Below are positions 1 through 8,685 of a stretch of 64,000 nt of DNA, piece after piece; the first letter of the stretch is position 1; every line of letters begins with the position of its first letter. The notes under the pieces are model-generated. The model made no database searches and was not told the DNA's origin. It saw only the letters and a list, made by a program, of their open reading frames with translations. The stretch is taken from contig NZ_AHBZ03000027.1 of the NCBI RefSeq assembly GCF_000238375.3, positions 248,001 through 312,000 of the forward strand, read 5' to 3'. The DNA comes from Pseudoalteromonas citrea. Lineage in GTDB: Bacteria > Pseudomonadota > Gammaproteobacteria > Enterobacterales > Alteromonadaceae. The translations under genes and the position numbers were made by a program.

Positions 1-111
1 TGTAAATAATATGTTCTAAGTATGAACTTTGCGTGATTTCCTATGTAAACCACTCAACGTTATTGCCTGTTTACTTTATTCCGAAAATATTTATTTAAAG
101 GCTTGGTTTAT

Positions 112-148
112 GTGTCCACCATGGACACTCTCAGGTGTCCGCGGACAC
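112..148. promoter_or_regulatory. Two GTGTCC/GGACAC palindromes upstream of the efflux operon
   Basis: GTGTCC at 112-117 pairs with GGACAC at 123-128 across a 5-nt spacer. A second dyad at 135-148 (GTGTCCGCGGACAC) is perfect with a 2-nt centre. The centres are about 21 bp apart, close to two helical turns. The sites lie about 60-90 bp upstream of a candidate sigma-54 promoter, the usual place for an enhancer-binding protein. The NtrC-type regulator encoded at 5030-6370 in the same cluster is the likely ligand. The repeats are visible; the binding partner is inferred. Confidence 0.65.
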
Positions 149-201
149 TTCCTAACAAATATATTTCCAACAAAACCATTAAAAATCAACAATTTGAATT
201 T

Positions 202-217
202 TGGCATGATAATCGAA
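202..217 (+). promoter_or_regulatory. Candidate sigma-54 promoter (-24/-12)
   Basis: TGGCATG at 202-208, a 4-nt gap and TCGA give the sigma-54 spacing. The -24 element is good and the -12 element is poor (consensus TTGC). It lies between the GTGTCC palindromes and the adaptor gene, which starts about 130 bp further down. Support is mostly positional. Confidence 0.35.
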
Positions 218-357
218 TAGTAAAGGTAAATTGATACAATTAAAGAGTACACCATGTTGTTAACTAGCGCGTTCTTGATCTCTCCGGCCATAATGATGAT
301 GGCAGTAGTAATAGTCGGCTTATGTGAATCAATTAGTACTCTGCTAAGGAGCGCAAA

Positions 358-1620
358 ATGATTAGAGATACAAGCGGACAAGATCAACAAATCGCAGTTA
401 ATAAGCGATCTCACCTTAAAGTTGGTTTGCTGAGCGCAGCGCTATTTTTAGGCGTTGCTGTGTCAGCCAACGCTGTAATAAACAGCGAGAGTCCAACCCT
501 TTCTTTATCAAAAAGCAGTCTTAATATTGCAAAGGTGACGTCAGGAAACTTTGTAAGAGACATTGCTGCGACTGGTTTTATTGTGGCGGCAAATGCACCT
601 CAAGCGTATAGCCCAGAGCAAGGCTTTGTGACGCTAAAGGTGAAAGCGGGCGACACAGTTACTTTGGGTCAAACCATTGCCTTAGTAGACAGCCCAGAAT
701 TAGAGAATGTATTAAAGCAACAGCAATCAGAGTTGGCTCGTTTGCATGGTGAGTTATCTCGCCAAAAGCTTGAAGCAAGAAGAGATACACTGGCGTTAAA
801 CAACACGTTAGATTTAGCAAAAGTTGAACTCACCGCTGCGCAGCGTGAGAATCGACGTGCGCAATTGTCAATTAAGCAAAGCCTTATTAGTCAAATAGAT
901 TTAGAGCAGGCACAAGATGAGCTGGCAAGAGCTGAGCTGACCTATAAGCATGCCGTTCAAGAAGCGGAAATAGCCAAAGATACCTTAGCGTTTGAATTAC
1001 AGTCGGCAAAAAATACCGTTAATCAGCAGCAGTTTGCGGTTGATGAACTGCTGCGTAAAGTGAATAACCTAAAAGTAAAAGCCAGTGTAGCGGGCATTGT
1101 GGGTAATTTATTGGTGCAACCAAAATCGGCGGTGACAAAGAACCAAGCATTAATGACCTTAGTTGATTTAAGTGCCTTTGAAGCGCAATTGCAGGTGCCT
1201 GAGAGCTATGCCAATGAGTTGGGGCTAGGGATGGATGTGGCATTAAAAATTGGTGACCAGAATGTGATGGGCAAGTTGTCTGCTATTTCTCCTGAGGTGA
1301 ATAACCGTGAAGTGACAACCCGAGTTCGTTTTTCTCAAGAGGATGTTAAGAACATTCGCCAAAATCAGCGTTTGTCTGCGCGGGTACTATTAGAAAATAA
1401 AGAGGATGTGTTAATGATTCGCCGAGGGGCGTTTTTAGACTCAGGCGGCCATGTCGCTTATAAAGTGGAAGGCGATATTGCGACGCGAATTAATATTAAC
1501 ACCGGGGCAACCAGTATTCGTAGTGTCGAAATATTGGATGGCTTACGGATCGGGGATGAAGTAATTGTGTCGAATTATGAGCAGTTTGAAAAAGCCAATA
1601 CGGTGCTATTGCGTCAATAA
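358..1620 (+). CDS. Efflux periplasmic adaptor (HlyD/MacA-like membrane fusion protein)
   Basis: A 420-residue membrane fusion protein that probably links an inner-membrane ABC exporter to an outer-membrane channel. An uncleaved anchor or signal segment lies near residues 20-37. Then come a lipoyl/biotinyl-like half (GFVTLKVKAGDTVTLGQ), a long coiled-coil hairpin rich in Gln, Glu and Leu (about residues 115-235), the second lipoyl half (KVKASVAGIVGNLL) and a beta-barrel region. ATG at 358 is chosen because AAGGAG lies 6 nt upstream. It is first in an operon with an ATPase, two permeases, a response regulator and a kinase. The family assignment is firm; the exported substrate cannot be read from the sequence. 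Confidence 0.88.
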   Translation: MIRDTSGQDQQIAVNKRSHLKVGLLSAALFLGVAVSANAVINSESPTLSLSKSSLNIAKVTSGNFVRDIAATGFIVAANAPQAYSPEQGFVTLKVKAGDTVTLGQTIALVDSPELENVLKQQQSELARLHGELSRQKLEARRDTLALNNTLDLAKVELTAAQRENRRAQLSIKQSLISQIDLEQAQDELARAELTYKHAVQEAEIAKDTLAFELQSAKNTVNQQQFAVDELLRKVNNLKVKASVAGIVGNLLVQPKSAVTKNQALMTLVDLSAFEAQLQVPESYANELGLGMDVALKIGDQNVMGKLSAISPEVNNREVTTRVRFSQEDVKNIRQNQRLSARVLLENKEDVLMIRRGAFLDSGGHVAYKVEGDIATRININTGATSIRSVEILDGLRIGDEVIVSNYEQFEKANTVLLRQ

Positions 1621-1629
1621 ATGAATTGG

Positions 1630-1645
1630 GTGTCACTTTGGACAC
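1630..1645. promoter_or_regulatory. Third GTGTC...GACAC dyad, between adaptor and ATPase genes
   Basis: GTGTC at 1630-1634 and GACAC at 1641-1645 have the same half-sites as the pair at 112-148 but a wider spacer. It lies just after the adaptor stop codon and about 60 bp before the ATPase start. It may be an internal control point for the same regulator; no clear promoter follows it. Confidence 0.4.
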
Positions 1646-1703
1646 GATTAGAAAACAGCATACATTGAATTACGATAAAAATAAGAATTATGAGGAAAGT
1701 TAC

Positions 1704-2408
1704 ATGTTAAATATGAATGGAATAAGCAAAGTATATCAAACTGAAATGGTACAAACTCATGCGCTACAAGACTTTAATTTACAGGTGAATGAAGGAGAGT
1801 TTATTGCGGTAACAGGTCCGTCAGGTTCAGGGAAAACCACCTTTTTGAATATAGCAGGTGTATTAGAGCCGTTCACTCAGGGCGAATATTTACTCGATGG
1901 CGTCGATATTGGCAAACTGAATGATAATCAACGTGCAGATATTAGAAATCAAAAAATAGGGTATATTTTTCAGGGTTTTAATTTAATCCCTGACCTAAAT
2001 TTGTATGAAAATGTTGAAGTACCACTGCGCTACAGAGGGATCAAAGCGCCAGAACGTAAACGACGTATCGAAGAGAGCTTAGAGCAAGTTGGTTTAGCAA
2101 GTAGAGCGAAGCATTTGCCACAGCAATTGTCTGGGGGCCAACAGCAGCGAGTGGCCATTGCTCGTGCACTAGCTGGTAAGCCACGCTTTTTATTGGCAGA
2201 TGAGCCAACCGGTAATCTAGACAGTTTAATGGCACGACAGGTTATGGAATTATTGGAGAAAATTAATCAAGACGGGGCCACGATCGTAATGGTGACTCAT
2301 GACTCTGAGCTTGCACGCAGAGCACCCAGAAATATTCAAGTGGTTGACGGGCAAATCGCAGACTTTTCGCTGTATCAAGGCAATCCTGCTGCTGTTGTAG
2401 GAGTGTAA
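1704..2408 (+). CDS. ABC transporter ATP-binding protein (LolD/MacB type)
   Basis: A cytoplasmic nucleotide-binding subunit of 234 residues powering the two FtsX-fold permeases that follow. Walker A (GPSGSGKTTFLN), the Q-loop (GFNLIPDLNLYENVE), the ABC signature LSGGQQQRVAIARAL, Walker B LLADEPTGNLD and the H-loop MVTHD are all intact. An upstream in-frame ATG at 1626 exists, but ATG at 1704 has GAGGAAAG just before it and removes an atypical 26-residue leader. The gene ends 2 nt before the first permease. This family drives mechanotransmission exporters such as MacB, not classic import. Confidence 0.92.
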   Translation: MLNMNGISKVYQTEMVQTHALQDFNLQVNEGEFIAVTGPSGSGKTTFLNIAGVLEPFTQGEYLLDGVDIGKLNDNQRADIRNQKIGYIFQGFNLIPDLNLYENVEVPLRYRGIKAPERKRRIEESLEQVGLASRAKHLPQQLSGGQQQRVAIARALAGKPRFLLADEPTGNLDSLMARQVMELLEKINQDGATIVMVTHDSELARRAPRNIQVVDGQIADFSLYQGNPAAVVGV

Positions 2409-2410
2409 TT

Positions 2411-3724
2411 ATGTTGTTTCATTATATAGATTTAAGTTGGCGTAGTTTCAAGCGCACGCCAATGGTGAGCGCATTAATGATCATCGCCATTGCCATTGGC
2501 ATTGGTGTGACCATGACGAGTTTATCGGTGTATCACATGATGTCGGCAGATCCTATTCCAAGTAAAAGTAGTCAATTACATCATGTTCAACTATTAACAC
2601 TTGATGAAGAGCGGGCTTGGTGGACAAAAGATGATATGCCTTATCAAGTGACCTATCAAGATGCGATGAATTTATTAAGCGCGGATTTACCGTATCGACG
2701 CACAGCCATGCTCAAAGCCGGTTTTGCTGTGCATCTTGATAACAGTGATATAAAGCCATTTATAGAGCAAGCACGAGTAGCTAGTGCTGATATATTCGCA
2801 ATGTTTAATTTAAAGTTTATCTATGGCGGGGCATGGAGTTCGGACGATGAAGAAAGTTCTGCGGCTGTGGTGGTTATTGCACAAAGTTTGAACGAAAAAC
2901 TATTCCAAGGAGAAAACTCGGTTGGTAAAACAATCAATTTAGATGATATGACAGTGCGCATAGTCGGGGTTATTAAAGATTGGCCAACTTATGTGAAGTA
3001 TTATGATCTTAATAACGGCGCATTTCGTGAACCTGAACAGGTATTTCTCCCTTTTAGTTTGGTTGCACCGAATGAAATTGAATCTTGGGGCAATCATAAT
3101 AGCTGGAAAGCGCAAAGTAATCGGAACTATCAAGATTTACTTAATTCAGAGGTTTTTTGGGTACAGTACTGGGTGGAGCTTCCTACTCAACAAGATAATG
3201 AGGCATATGCGAGTTTCTTAATGTCGTATATGGCAGAGCAGCAAAAAATAGGGCGGTTTGCACGAAAAGAGCTGAAGTATGCATTACGAGATGTGAATGA
3301 AATGATGGTGTATCGCGAAGTCGTGAATGAAGATAATAAAATATTAGTGATGCTGAGTTTCATGTTTTTAGCAGTATGTTTAGCAAATATTTTAGGGCTA
3401 TTACTGGCAAAGTTTTTACGACGTGCACCTGAGGTTGGCGTTAGGCGTGCACTTGGTGCAAGTAAAACTCAGGTATTTATTCAGCACTTGGTTGAAGTTG
3501 GGTTATTGGGAATGATTGGTGGGTTATTCGGTATTTTAATTGCACAAGTAGGCTTATGGGGTATGCGTACCAGTAATAGCGCATACATGGCGATTGCTGA
3601 TATGGATTTAACCATGCTGCTTGCCGCACCGGTTATTGCGGTAAGCGTGTGTATTTTAGCGGGGCTATATCCTGCTTGGTTAGTGTGTAGAACTACACCA
3701 GCCACCCACCTGAAAAGCCAATAA
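2411..3724 (+). CDS. FtsX/MacB-fold ABC permease 1
   Basis: A 437-residue inner-membrane permease. TM1 is near residues 18-40 and is followed by a large periplasmic MacB-PCD-like domain (about 45-300). Three C-terminal TM helices form the FtsX domain, whose cytoplasmic loop carries the typical motif RRAPEVGVRRALGASKTQV. The start follows the ATPase stop at once and is preceded by GGAGTG. A homologous permease follows, so the exporter is probably a heterodimer. Confidence 0.88.
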   Translation: MLFHYIDLSWRSFKRTPMVSALMIIAIAIGIGVTMTSLSVYHMMSADPIPSKSSQLHHVQLLTLDEERAWWTKDDMPYQVTYQDAMNLLSADLPYRRTAMLKAGFAVHLDNSDIKPFIEQARVASADIFAMFNLKFIYGGAWSSDDEESSAAVVVIAQSLNEKLFQGENSVGKTINLDDMTVRIVGVIKDWPTYVKYYDLNNGAFREPEQVFLPFSLVAPNEIESWGNHNSWKAQSNRNYQDLLNSEVFWVQYWVELPTQQDNEAYASFLMSYMAEQQKIGRFARKELKYALRDVNEMMVYREVVNEDNKILVMLSFMFLAVCLANILGLLLAKFLRRAPEVGVRRALGASKTQVFIQHLVEVGLLGMIGGLFGILIAQVGLWGMRTSNSAYMAIADMDLTMLLAAPVIAVSVCILAGLYPAWLVCRTTPATHLKSQ

Positions 3725-3733
3725 GGAGTTGTT

Positions 3734-4939
3734 ATGTTTGAATTTAAACCTATTTTAAATGCTTTATTACGCGCGAAGTCGGGTGCCATTTTACTCTTAC
3801 TGCAAATTGCTATTACGACTGCCATTGTGAGCAATGCGGCGTTTATTATTAAAGACCGTATTGAATATTTAGAACAGGAAACAGGCCTACCAGAGCGGGC
3901 ACTTTTTCAGCTAGAGATGATGACGTATGGGACTGGGGTTGATTTTGCTAAACAGGTTGAAATAGATGAAGCGTTAATAAGGAATATACCTGGTGTTATT
4001 GATGCCGTGAATATAAATGCGGTGCCACTGTCAGGCGGTGGCTCTGGAGGCACTTACACGTTATTGCCACAAAACCAAGTATCACAGTCGGTTAGTGCCG
4101 CTTACTTTTTAGCTGACAACCATGTGTTGAATACCTTAGGCGTAGAGCTTGTCGCTGGGCGAAATTTTGAAGAATCTGAGGTCATTGTATCTAATGATGG
4201 TGCTGCAATTGCGAAAGTGGCTTTGATCACACAAGCCATGCATGATGAGTTTTTTCCTGAAGGTAATGGGCTTGGGCAAACAATTTACCGCGAGAATGAC
4301 CCTGTAAAAATCATAGGGATAATAAAGCTGATGAAAGGGCCTTGGTTAAATGACAAGCGTAAAGATCGCTCTTTAATATTTCCACATGTTAGACCACGCC
4401 CTTTTCAAAAGTTCTTAATAAGAACAGAGCCTAATGAAAGAGCCACCGTCATGCGCAAAATCGAAGATGTATTGTTAGCAGAATACCCGCATAGGGTGAT
4501 TAATTCGATAAGAGGGTTAGACGAACTAAAAGCAAAGTATGTTGCGGAAGACACCCTGATGGTGCGTATGTTAATGGTACTTATCGTTATTTTGGTTATG
4601 ATCACGGCGCTCGGTATTTTTGGTTTGACCTTGTTCAATATCAACAAACGCTTAAAACAAATTGGAACACGTAGGGCGCTTGGCGCAAGAAAATCTGCGA
4701 TCATACGCTACTTTTTAGTGGAAAATGCACTGATATGCTCGGTTGGAGTGGTGGTTGGGAGCTTGGGGGCGATATGGATGGGTAATAAACTGATGGCATT
4801 ATATTCAGTGCCTGCGTTGTCTGCTTCATACATAGTGATAACGAGCTTATTGGTTATTGTAATGAGTTTACTTGCAGTCGTTGGTCCTGCTAAACGAGCA
4901 GCTGATATATCTCCGAGTATCGCGACTAGAAGTATATAA
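3734..4939 (+). CDS. FtsX/MacB-fold ABC permease 2
   Basis: The second permease, 401 residues, with the same plan: one N-terminal TM, a periplasmic domain and three C-terminal TMs. The FtsX loop motif is KRLKQIGTRRALGARKSAII. AAGGAG lies 7 nt before the ATG and the gene begins 9 nt after permease 1. It presumably pairs with permease 1. Paired permeases encoded apart from the ATPase differ from E. coli MacB, which fuses both in one chain. Confidence 0.88.
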   Translation: MFEFKPILNALLRAKSGAILLLLQIAITTAIVSNAAFIIKDRIEYLEQETGLPERALFQLEMMTYGTGVDFAKQVEIDEALIRNIPGVIDAVNINAVPLSGGGSGGTYTLLPQNQVSQSVSAAYFLADNHVLNTLGVELVAGRNFEESEVIVSNDGAAIAKVALITQAMHDEFFPEGNGLGQTIYRENDPVKIIGIIKLMKGPWLNDKRKDRSLIFPHVRPRPFQKFLIRTEPNERATVMRKIEDVLLAEYPHRVINSIRGLDELKAKYVAEDTLMVRMLMVLIVILVMITALGIFGLTLFNINKRLKQIGTRRALGARKSAIIRYFLVENALICSVGVVVGSLGAIWMGNKLMALYSVPALSASYIVITSLLVIVMSLLAVVGPAKRAADISPSIATRSI

Positions 4940-4978
4940 TTATCCTTTCATTTTATATGTTTAGCGTTTTATTACAAC

Positions 4979-5015
4979 ATGTTACACTGCGTAAGCGGTG
5001 TAAGCGGTGTAACAT
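4979..5015. promoter_or_regulatory. Inverted repeat ATGTTACAC / GTGTAACAT before the response regulator
   Basis: Perfect 9-bp arms at 4979-4987 and 5007-5015 flank a 19-nt spacer that holds another GTGTAAGCG direct copy. The repeat ends 14 nt before the regulator start codon, where an operator or mRNA hairpin could act. It differs from the GTGTCC dyads, so a different protein or an autoregulatory role is possible. Confidence 0.5.
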
Positions 5016-5029
5016 ATAAGAAGAATAAG

Positions 5030-6370
5030 ATGGATAAAATACTGATTGTGGACGATAACCAAGCGGTGCTTGATGCGTTATCGTTATTACTCGAAATTCA
5101 CGGGTATGAGGTGGTTACAGCACTTTCACCGTTTGATGCGGAGCAAATTGTACGCTATCAAAAGGTGGCGCTCGTTATGCAAGACATGAATTTTACCGCC
5201 GACACCACATCAGGCGAAGAAGGGGTGGCACTTTTTACCGCCTTAAGAGCATTAAACCCAACACTACCGATCATTTTAATGACCGCGTGGACTGAATTAG
5301 AAACCGCGATAGAGCTCGTTAAATTAGGTGCCGCAGATTATATTGCGAAACCTTGGGATGACACCAAACTCCTGACCAGTATCACCAACCTTGTGGCACT
5401 TGGTAAAGCCAATGCACAAAATCAAACCCATCAAAGGCAGCAGCAAGAGCGTATGCAGCCTAAGCAACATGCAAACTTGGTGGGGCTGGTGTATGCGAGC
5501 ACAGCGATGGAGCGAGTTGTCGATATGTCGTTGCAGTTGGCAAAATCGGATGTGTCGGTGTTGATCACCGGCCCCAACGGGAGCGGGAAAGAACGTATTG
5601 CTGAGATTATTCAAGCTAATTCAGCAGTCTGCGATGCGCCGTTTATTAAAGTTAATGCTGGTGCTTTACCCCAAGAGCTGATTGAAGCTGAATTATTTGG
5701 TGCTGAAGCGGGCGCTTATACTGGTGCTAATAAAAAACGCATAGGTCGATTTGAAGCGGCTGATGGCGGTACTTTGTTTTTAGATGAAATTGGTAATTTG
5801 CCATTATCGGGGCAAATGAAATTACTCAGGGTTTTGCAAACAGGCGAGTTTGAACGCTTAGGCTCAACCCACACTCAGAAAGTATCGGTACGGGTGATAT
5901 CGGCAACCAACGCAAACTTACAACACGATATTCAAGCAGGACGTTTTAGAGAAGATTTGTATTACCGTTTGAATGTTATCGAGCTTAACTTGCCACCTTT
6001 GCAAGCGAGACAAGATGATATTATTCCACTTATTCGTCATTTTTTACCTGATCGTGAACTTAGTTATGTCGCAGAGCAAGCGCTCACGGCACATAGCTGG
6101 CCTGGTAACGTCAGGGAGCTTGAAAATGCTTGTAAACGTGTGAGTGTGCTTAAGCCTTCTGGCGTGTTAGAAATACAAGATTTTGGGCTCGTTGAGCAGG
6201 CGACTAAAATAGCAAGCCAAACAACGGCACACAAAGTTGAGCCGAGCAAACAAGATATTGAAGCTGCGATGCATCTGCATCAAGGGGTTATTGCTAAAGT
6301 AGCTCGCCAGTTTGGTTTAACGCGACAAGCGCTATATCGGCGTTTACAAAAGTTTGAGATTGATTACTGA
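5030..6370 (+). CDS. NtrC-family sigma-54 response regulator
   Basis: A 446-residue activator with an N-terminal receiver (IVDDNQ acidic pair, phospho-acceptor Asp in VMQDMNF, Lys in AKPWD), a central AAA+ domain and a C-terminal Fis-type helix-turn-helix (VARQFGLTRQALYRRLQKF). Walker A is GPNGSGKE, not the common GETGTGKE. The sigma-54 contact loop is GAYTGA, a conservative variant of GAFTGA. ATG at 5030 is preferred over 4979, which lies inside an inverted repeat. Its last base overlaps the kinase start. It probably activates the exporter operon through the upstream GTGTCC dyads. Confidence 0.9.
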   Translation: MDKILIVDDNQAVLDALSLLLEIHGYEVVTALSPFDAEQIVRYQKVALVMQDMNFTADTTSGEEGVALFTALRALNPTLPIILMTAWTELETAIELVKLGAADYIAKPWDDTKLLTSITNLVALGKANAQNQTHQRQQQERMQPKQHANLVGLVYASTAMERVVDMSLQLAKSDVSVLITGPNGSGKERIAEIIQANSAVCDAPFIKVNAGALPQELIEAELFGAEAGAYTGANKKRIGRFEAADGGTLFLDEIGNLPLSGQMKLLRVLQTGEFERLGSTHTQKVSVRVISATNANLQHDIQAGRFREDLYYRLNVIELNLPPLQARQDDIIPLIRHFLPDRELSYVAEQALTAHSWPGNVRELENACKRVSVLKPSGVLEIQDFGLVEQATKIASQTTAHKVEPSKQDIEAAMHLHQGVIAKVARQFGLTRQALYRRLQKFEIDY

Positions 6371-7707
6371 TGAACTGGTTTTCGCGATGTAAAGGGGTGA
6401 CATTAAAAGGGCGCTTTATTGGTGCGGCGAGTTTTGCGGTATTGTGTGTCATTGTGCCTTTTTTAGTGTGGCAATTGGCCTCTTGGCAAATGATAGTCAC
6501 AGTGAGCATGGCGGCATTGCTATTGACTAACATACTTTGTCGTTGTTTTTTTTCGGTGTTAATGAAGCCTGTTTTTGCGCTGGAAGTGGGGCTGCTTAAT
6601 TTTAAAGATGGGGAATTTTCGCATACCTTAGCGTATTCAGGTGAGGATGAACTGGGCCGCTTGTGTACTTTATATAATGAAACCGCACAGCAATTACGCC
6701 AAGAAAAACAATGGATATACCAACGTGAGTTGATGCTAGATAAAGTTTTGCAGAGCTCGCCTCAAGCGCTCCTTTTGGTTGATAGCAATGATATTGTGGT
6801 ATTCAGTAATTACAGTGCCAGAGCGCTTTGTAATAGTAATACGCCACTTGAAGGCATGCGCGTTGATGCCCTGATGCAAGATGCTGCACCGGACTTTTTT
6901 AAAGCACTGCGTGCAGGGCGAGAAGGGTTATTTAGCCTCAACATAGACAAAGATGAAACCCAAACATGGCATTTAGCCACTGGGCAGTTTTTATTGAACA
7001 ACCAAAATCATAATCTTTATTTGTTCAAACAGTTAACACGAGAGTTGAGTCGCCAAGAAGTGGCCGTATGGAAAAAAGTGATACGGATCATCAGCCACGA
7101 ATTGAATAATTCCTTAGGCCCTATGTCATCAATGTTACACAGTGCAAAACTGTTAACCAATCACATTGATGATAATCGCCTTGAACGGGTTTATTCTACT
7201 ATTGAAGAGCGTATTCACCACTTAAGCGAGTTTGTGCAAGGGTATGGCAAGTTTGCCAAGTTACCACAGCCCAAATATAGCCAAATTTATTGGGGGTCCT
7301 TACTTGATGGCTTGCAGCAGCAATGGCAGTTTAATCGGCCTGATGTATTACCTGAAACGCCATTTTTTGCCGATCAAGTGCAATTGGAGCAGCTGTTCAT
7401 TAATTTATTAAAAAATGCTCATGAATCGGGATGTGAGCCTGATGGAGTTAACGTAAATATTACGCAAAGTGAGCAAGGTGTAACCTTTACGGTGCAAGAT
7501 AATGGTAAAGGTATGAGTGAAACGGTAATGGCCAATGCCTTGATCCCATTTTATTCTACTAAGTCGACAGGAAGTGGGTTAGGGCTCGCGCTTTGTCGAG
7601 AAATTGTTGAAGCGCACAACGGCCAGCTCAGTTTGCATAACCATGATGAAGGCGGAGTAATTGTAAAAATATTTATACCGCTATTTATACCAAACGAAAC
7701 AGCTTAG
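6370..7707 (+). CDS. Sensor histidine kinase, partner of the upstream regulator
   Basis: A 445-residue membrane kinase with two TM helices (about residues 15-55) and almost no periplasmic loop between them. A HAMP-like linker, a PAS-like region (about 115-220), a HisKA motif IRIISHELNNSLGP with the phospho-acceptor His, and an HATPase domain (LLKNAHESG, DNGKGM, GSGLGLALC) follow. The short sensor loop suggests detection in or at the membrane. The start codon overlaps the regulator stop (ATGA-type coupling). The stop codon lies inside the terminator stem. Confidence 0.9.
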   Translation: MNWFSRCKGVTLKGRFIGAASFAVLCVIVPFLVWQLASWQMIVTVSMAALLLTNILCRCFFSVLMKPVFALEVGLLNFKDGEFSHTLAYSGEDELGRLCTLYNETAQQLRQEKQWIYQRELMLDKVLQSSPQALLLVDSNDIVVFSNYSARALCNSNTPLEGMRVDALMQDAAPDFFKALRAGREGLFSLNIDKDETQTWHLATGQFLLNNQNHNLYLFKQLTRELSRQEVAVWKKVIRIISHELNNSLGPMSSMLHSAKLLTNHIDDNRLERVYSTIEERIHHLSEFVQGYGKFAKLPQPKYSQIYWGSLLDGLQQQWQFNRPDVLPETPFFADQVQLEQLFINLLKNAHESGCEPDGVNVNITQSEQGVTFTVQDNGKGMSETVMANALIPFYSTKSTGSGLGLALCREIVEAHNGQLSLHNHDEGGVIVKIFIPLFIPNETA

Positions 7708-7730
7708 TGATGTTCGCATCACTAAGCTGT
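7699..7730. terminator. Hairpin terminator between convergent genes
   Basis: A 14-bp perfect stem (ACAGCTTAGTGATG and its complement) closes a TTCG tetraloop. It lies between the convergent kinase and oxygenase genes, so it probably ends both transcripts. The T-tract is weak on the + strand and partial on the - strand. Confidence 0.7.
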
Positions 7731-7740
7731 GCTGCCGCAC

Positions 7741-8379
7741 CTATCTAGGTGGGTCAACCTGCCCATTGACAGAGCTGTTCACTCTAAACCACCCAGCAAT
7801 GGAATAACGAGGCTGTGTTGCAGGGAGAACTTCATGTGGAAATTTATCACTTAAAAATGTTACCAGTGTACCAAAGTGGGGCGTTACCTTTTGTACAAGT
7901 AGTTCATGATCCTGTGCATCATATAGCGCAAGTTCACCACCAAATTCGGTTTGCCAATCTTGATTTAAATATAACACGGTTGAAAGGACTCGATTGGTTT
8001 TGCCTTTAAAGGCGTCAAGGTGCTTTTTGTAAAATGCACCAGGTTCGTAGTGCGCGAAATGGCATTCATAGCTGAACAAGCCCATAAAAAGGCGACTATT
8101 CAAATGGTTTTTTAGTCCATCCATATAGCTTAAAAAGGTCTCTTCAAGCGGATCACTGCAATCAAGCCAGTGAATTTTATCACGGCGGATCTCGCTATTT
8201 TGGGCATGTTCAGTTTGCCTTCCAATGCCCGCGGCTGAAAAATCACCGTCTGAAAATAACGCTAAACGCTGAGTTAACGCTTGCAGCGCAGGTGCGTTTT
8301 TATCAATGGTTTGAATACTTAATCCAGACACGCGTAGGTCATGGGCGATACGATCAAATAACTCATCAGTTGACTGCAA
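7741..8379 (-). CDS. 2OG-Fe(II) oxygenase (prolyl-4-hydroxylase / SM-20 type)
   Basis: A 212-residue cytoplasmic protein of the double-stranded beta-helix oxygenase superfamily. The iron triad is visible: H and D in KKHLDAF and a distal H in KFPHEVLPA. The 2-oxoglutarate-binding Arg lies in the motif RYSIAGWF. The only plausible start is TTG at 8379, since a stop lies a few codons upstream and no good ATG exists in frame, so the N-terminus is uncertain. Relatives hydroxylate proline or other residues on proteins; the substrate is unknown. Confidence 0.8.
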   Translation of the reverse strand: MQSTDELFDRIAHDLRVSGLSIQTIDKNAPALQALTQRLALFSDGDFSAAGIGRQTEHAQNSEIRRDKIHWLDCSDPLEETFLSYMDGLKNHLNSRLFMGLFSYECHFAHYEPGAFYKKHLDAFKGKTNRVLSTVLYLNQDWQTEFGGELALYDAQDHELLVQKVTPHFGTLVTFLSDKFPHEVLPATQPRYSIAGWFRVNSSVNGQVDPPR

Positions 8380-8685
8380 AAGGAGCTCGGACTATGTAAT
8401 AAATTATGCAGGCTTTTTACCACATAGCAGCGCTGTAGGCGACTTGAAAATGCATAAATCAGCGAAATCACGTTTTTATAGTGAGTTAAATCCATAAACT
8501 CGCTTTATATCATTGATACAAGCCCTTGGGCTAGTTTTTATCAGTAATGCTATTTACTTAAGTTTGAACATCATAACTGATTTTTGGAACGTTTTAATTT
8601 TTAATGTAATTCATTCAACTGTTGCGTATTATAGTGCGTATCTGAATTGAATAAATTAACAAATATGAGAGATGGAGTGAGTGGC

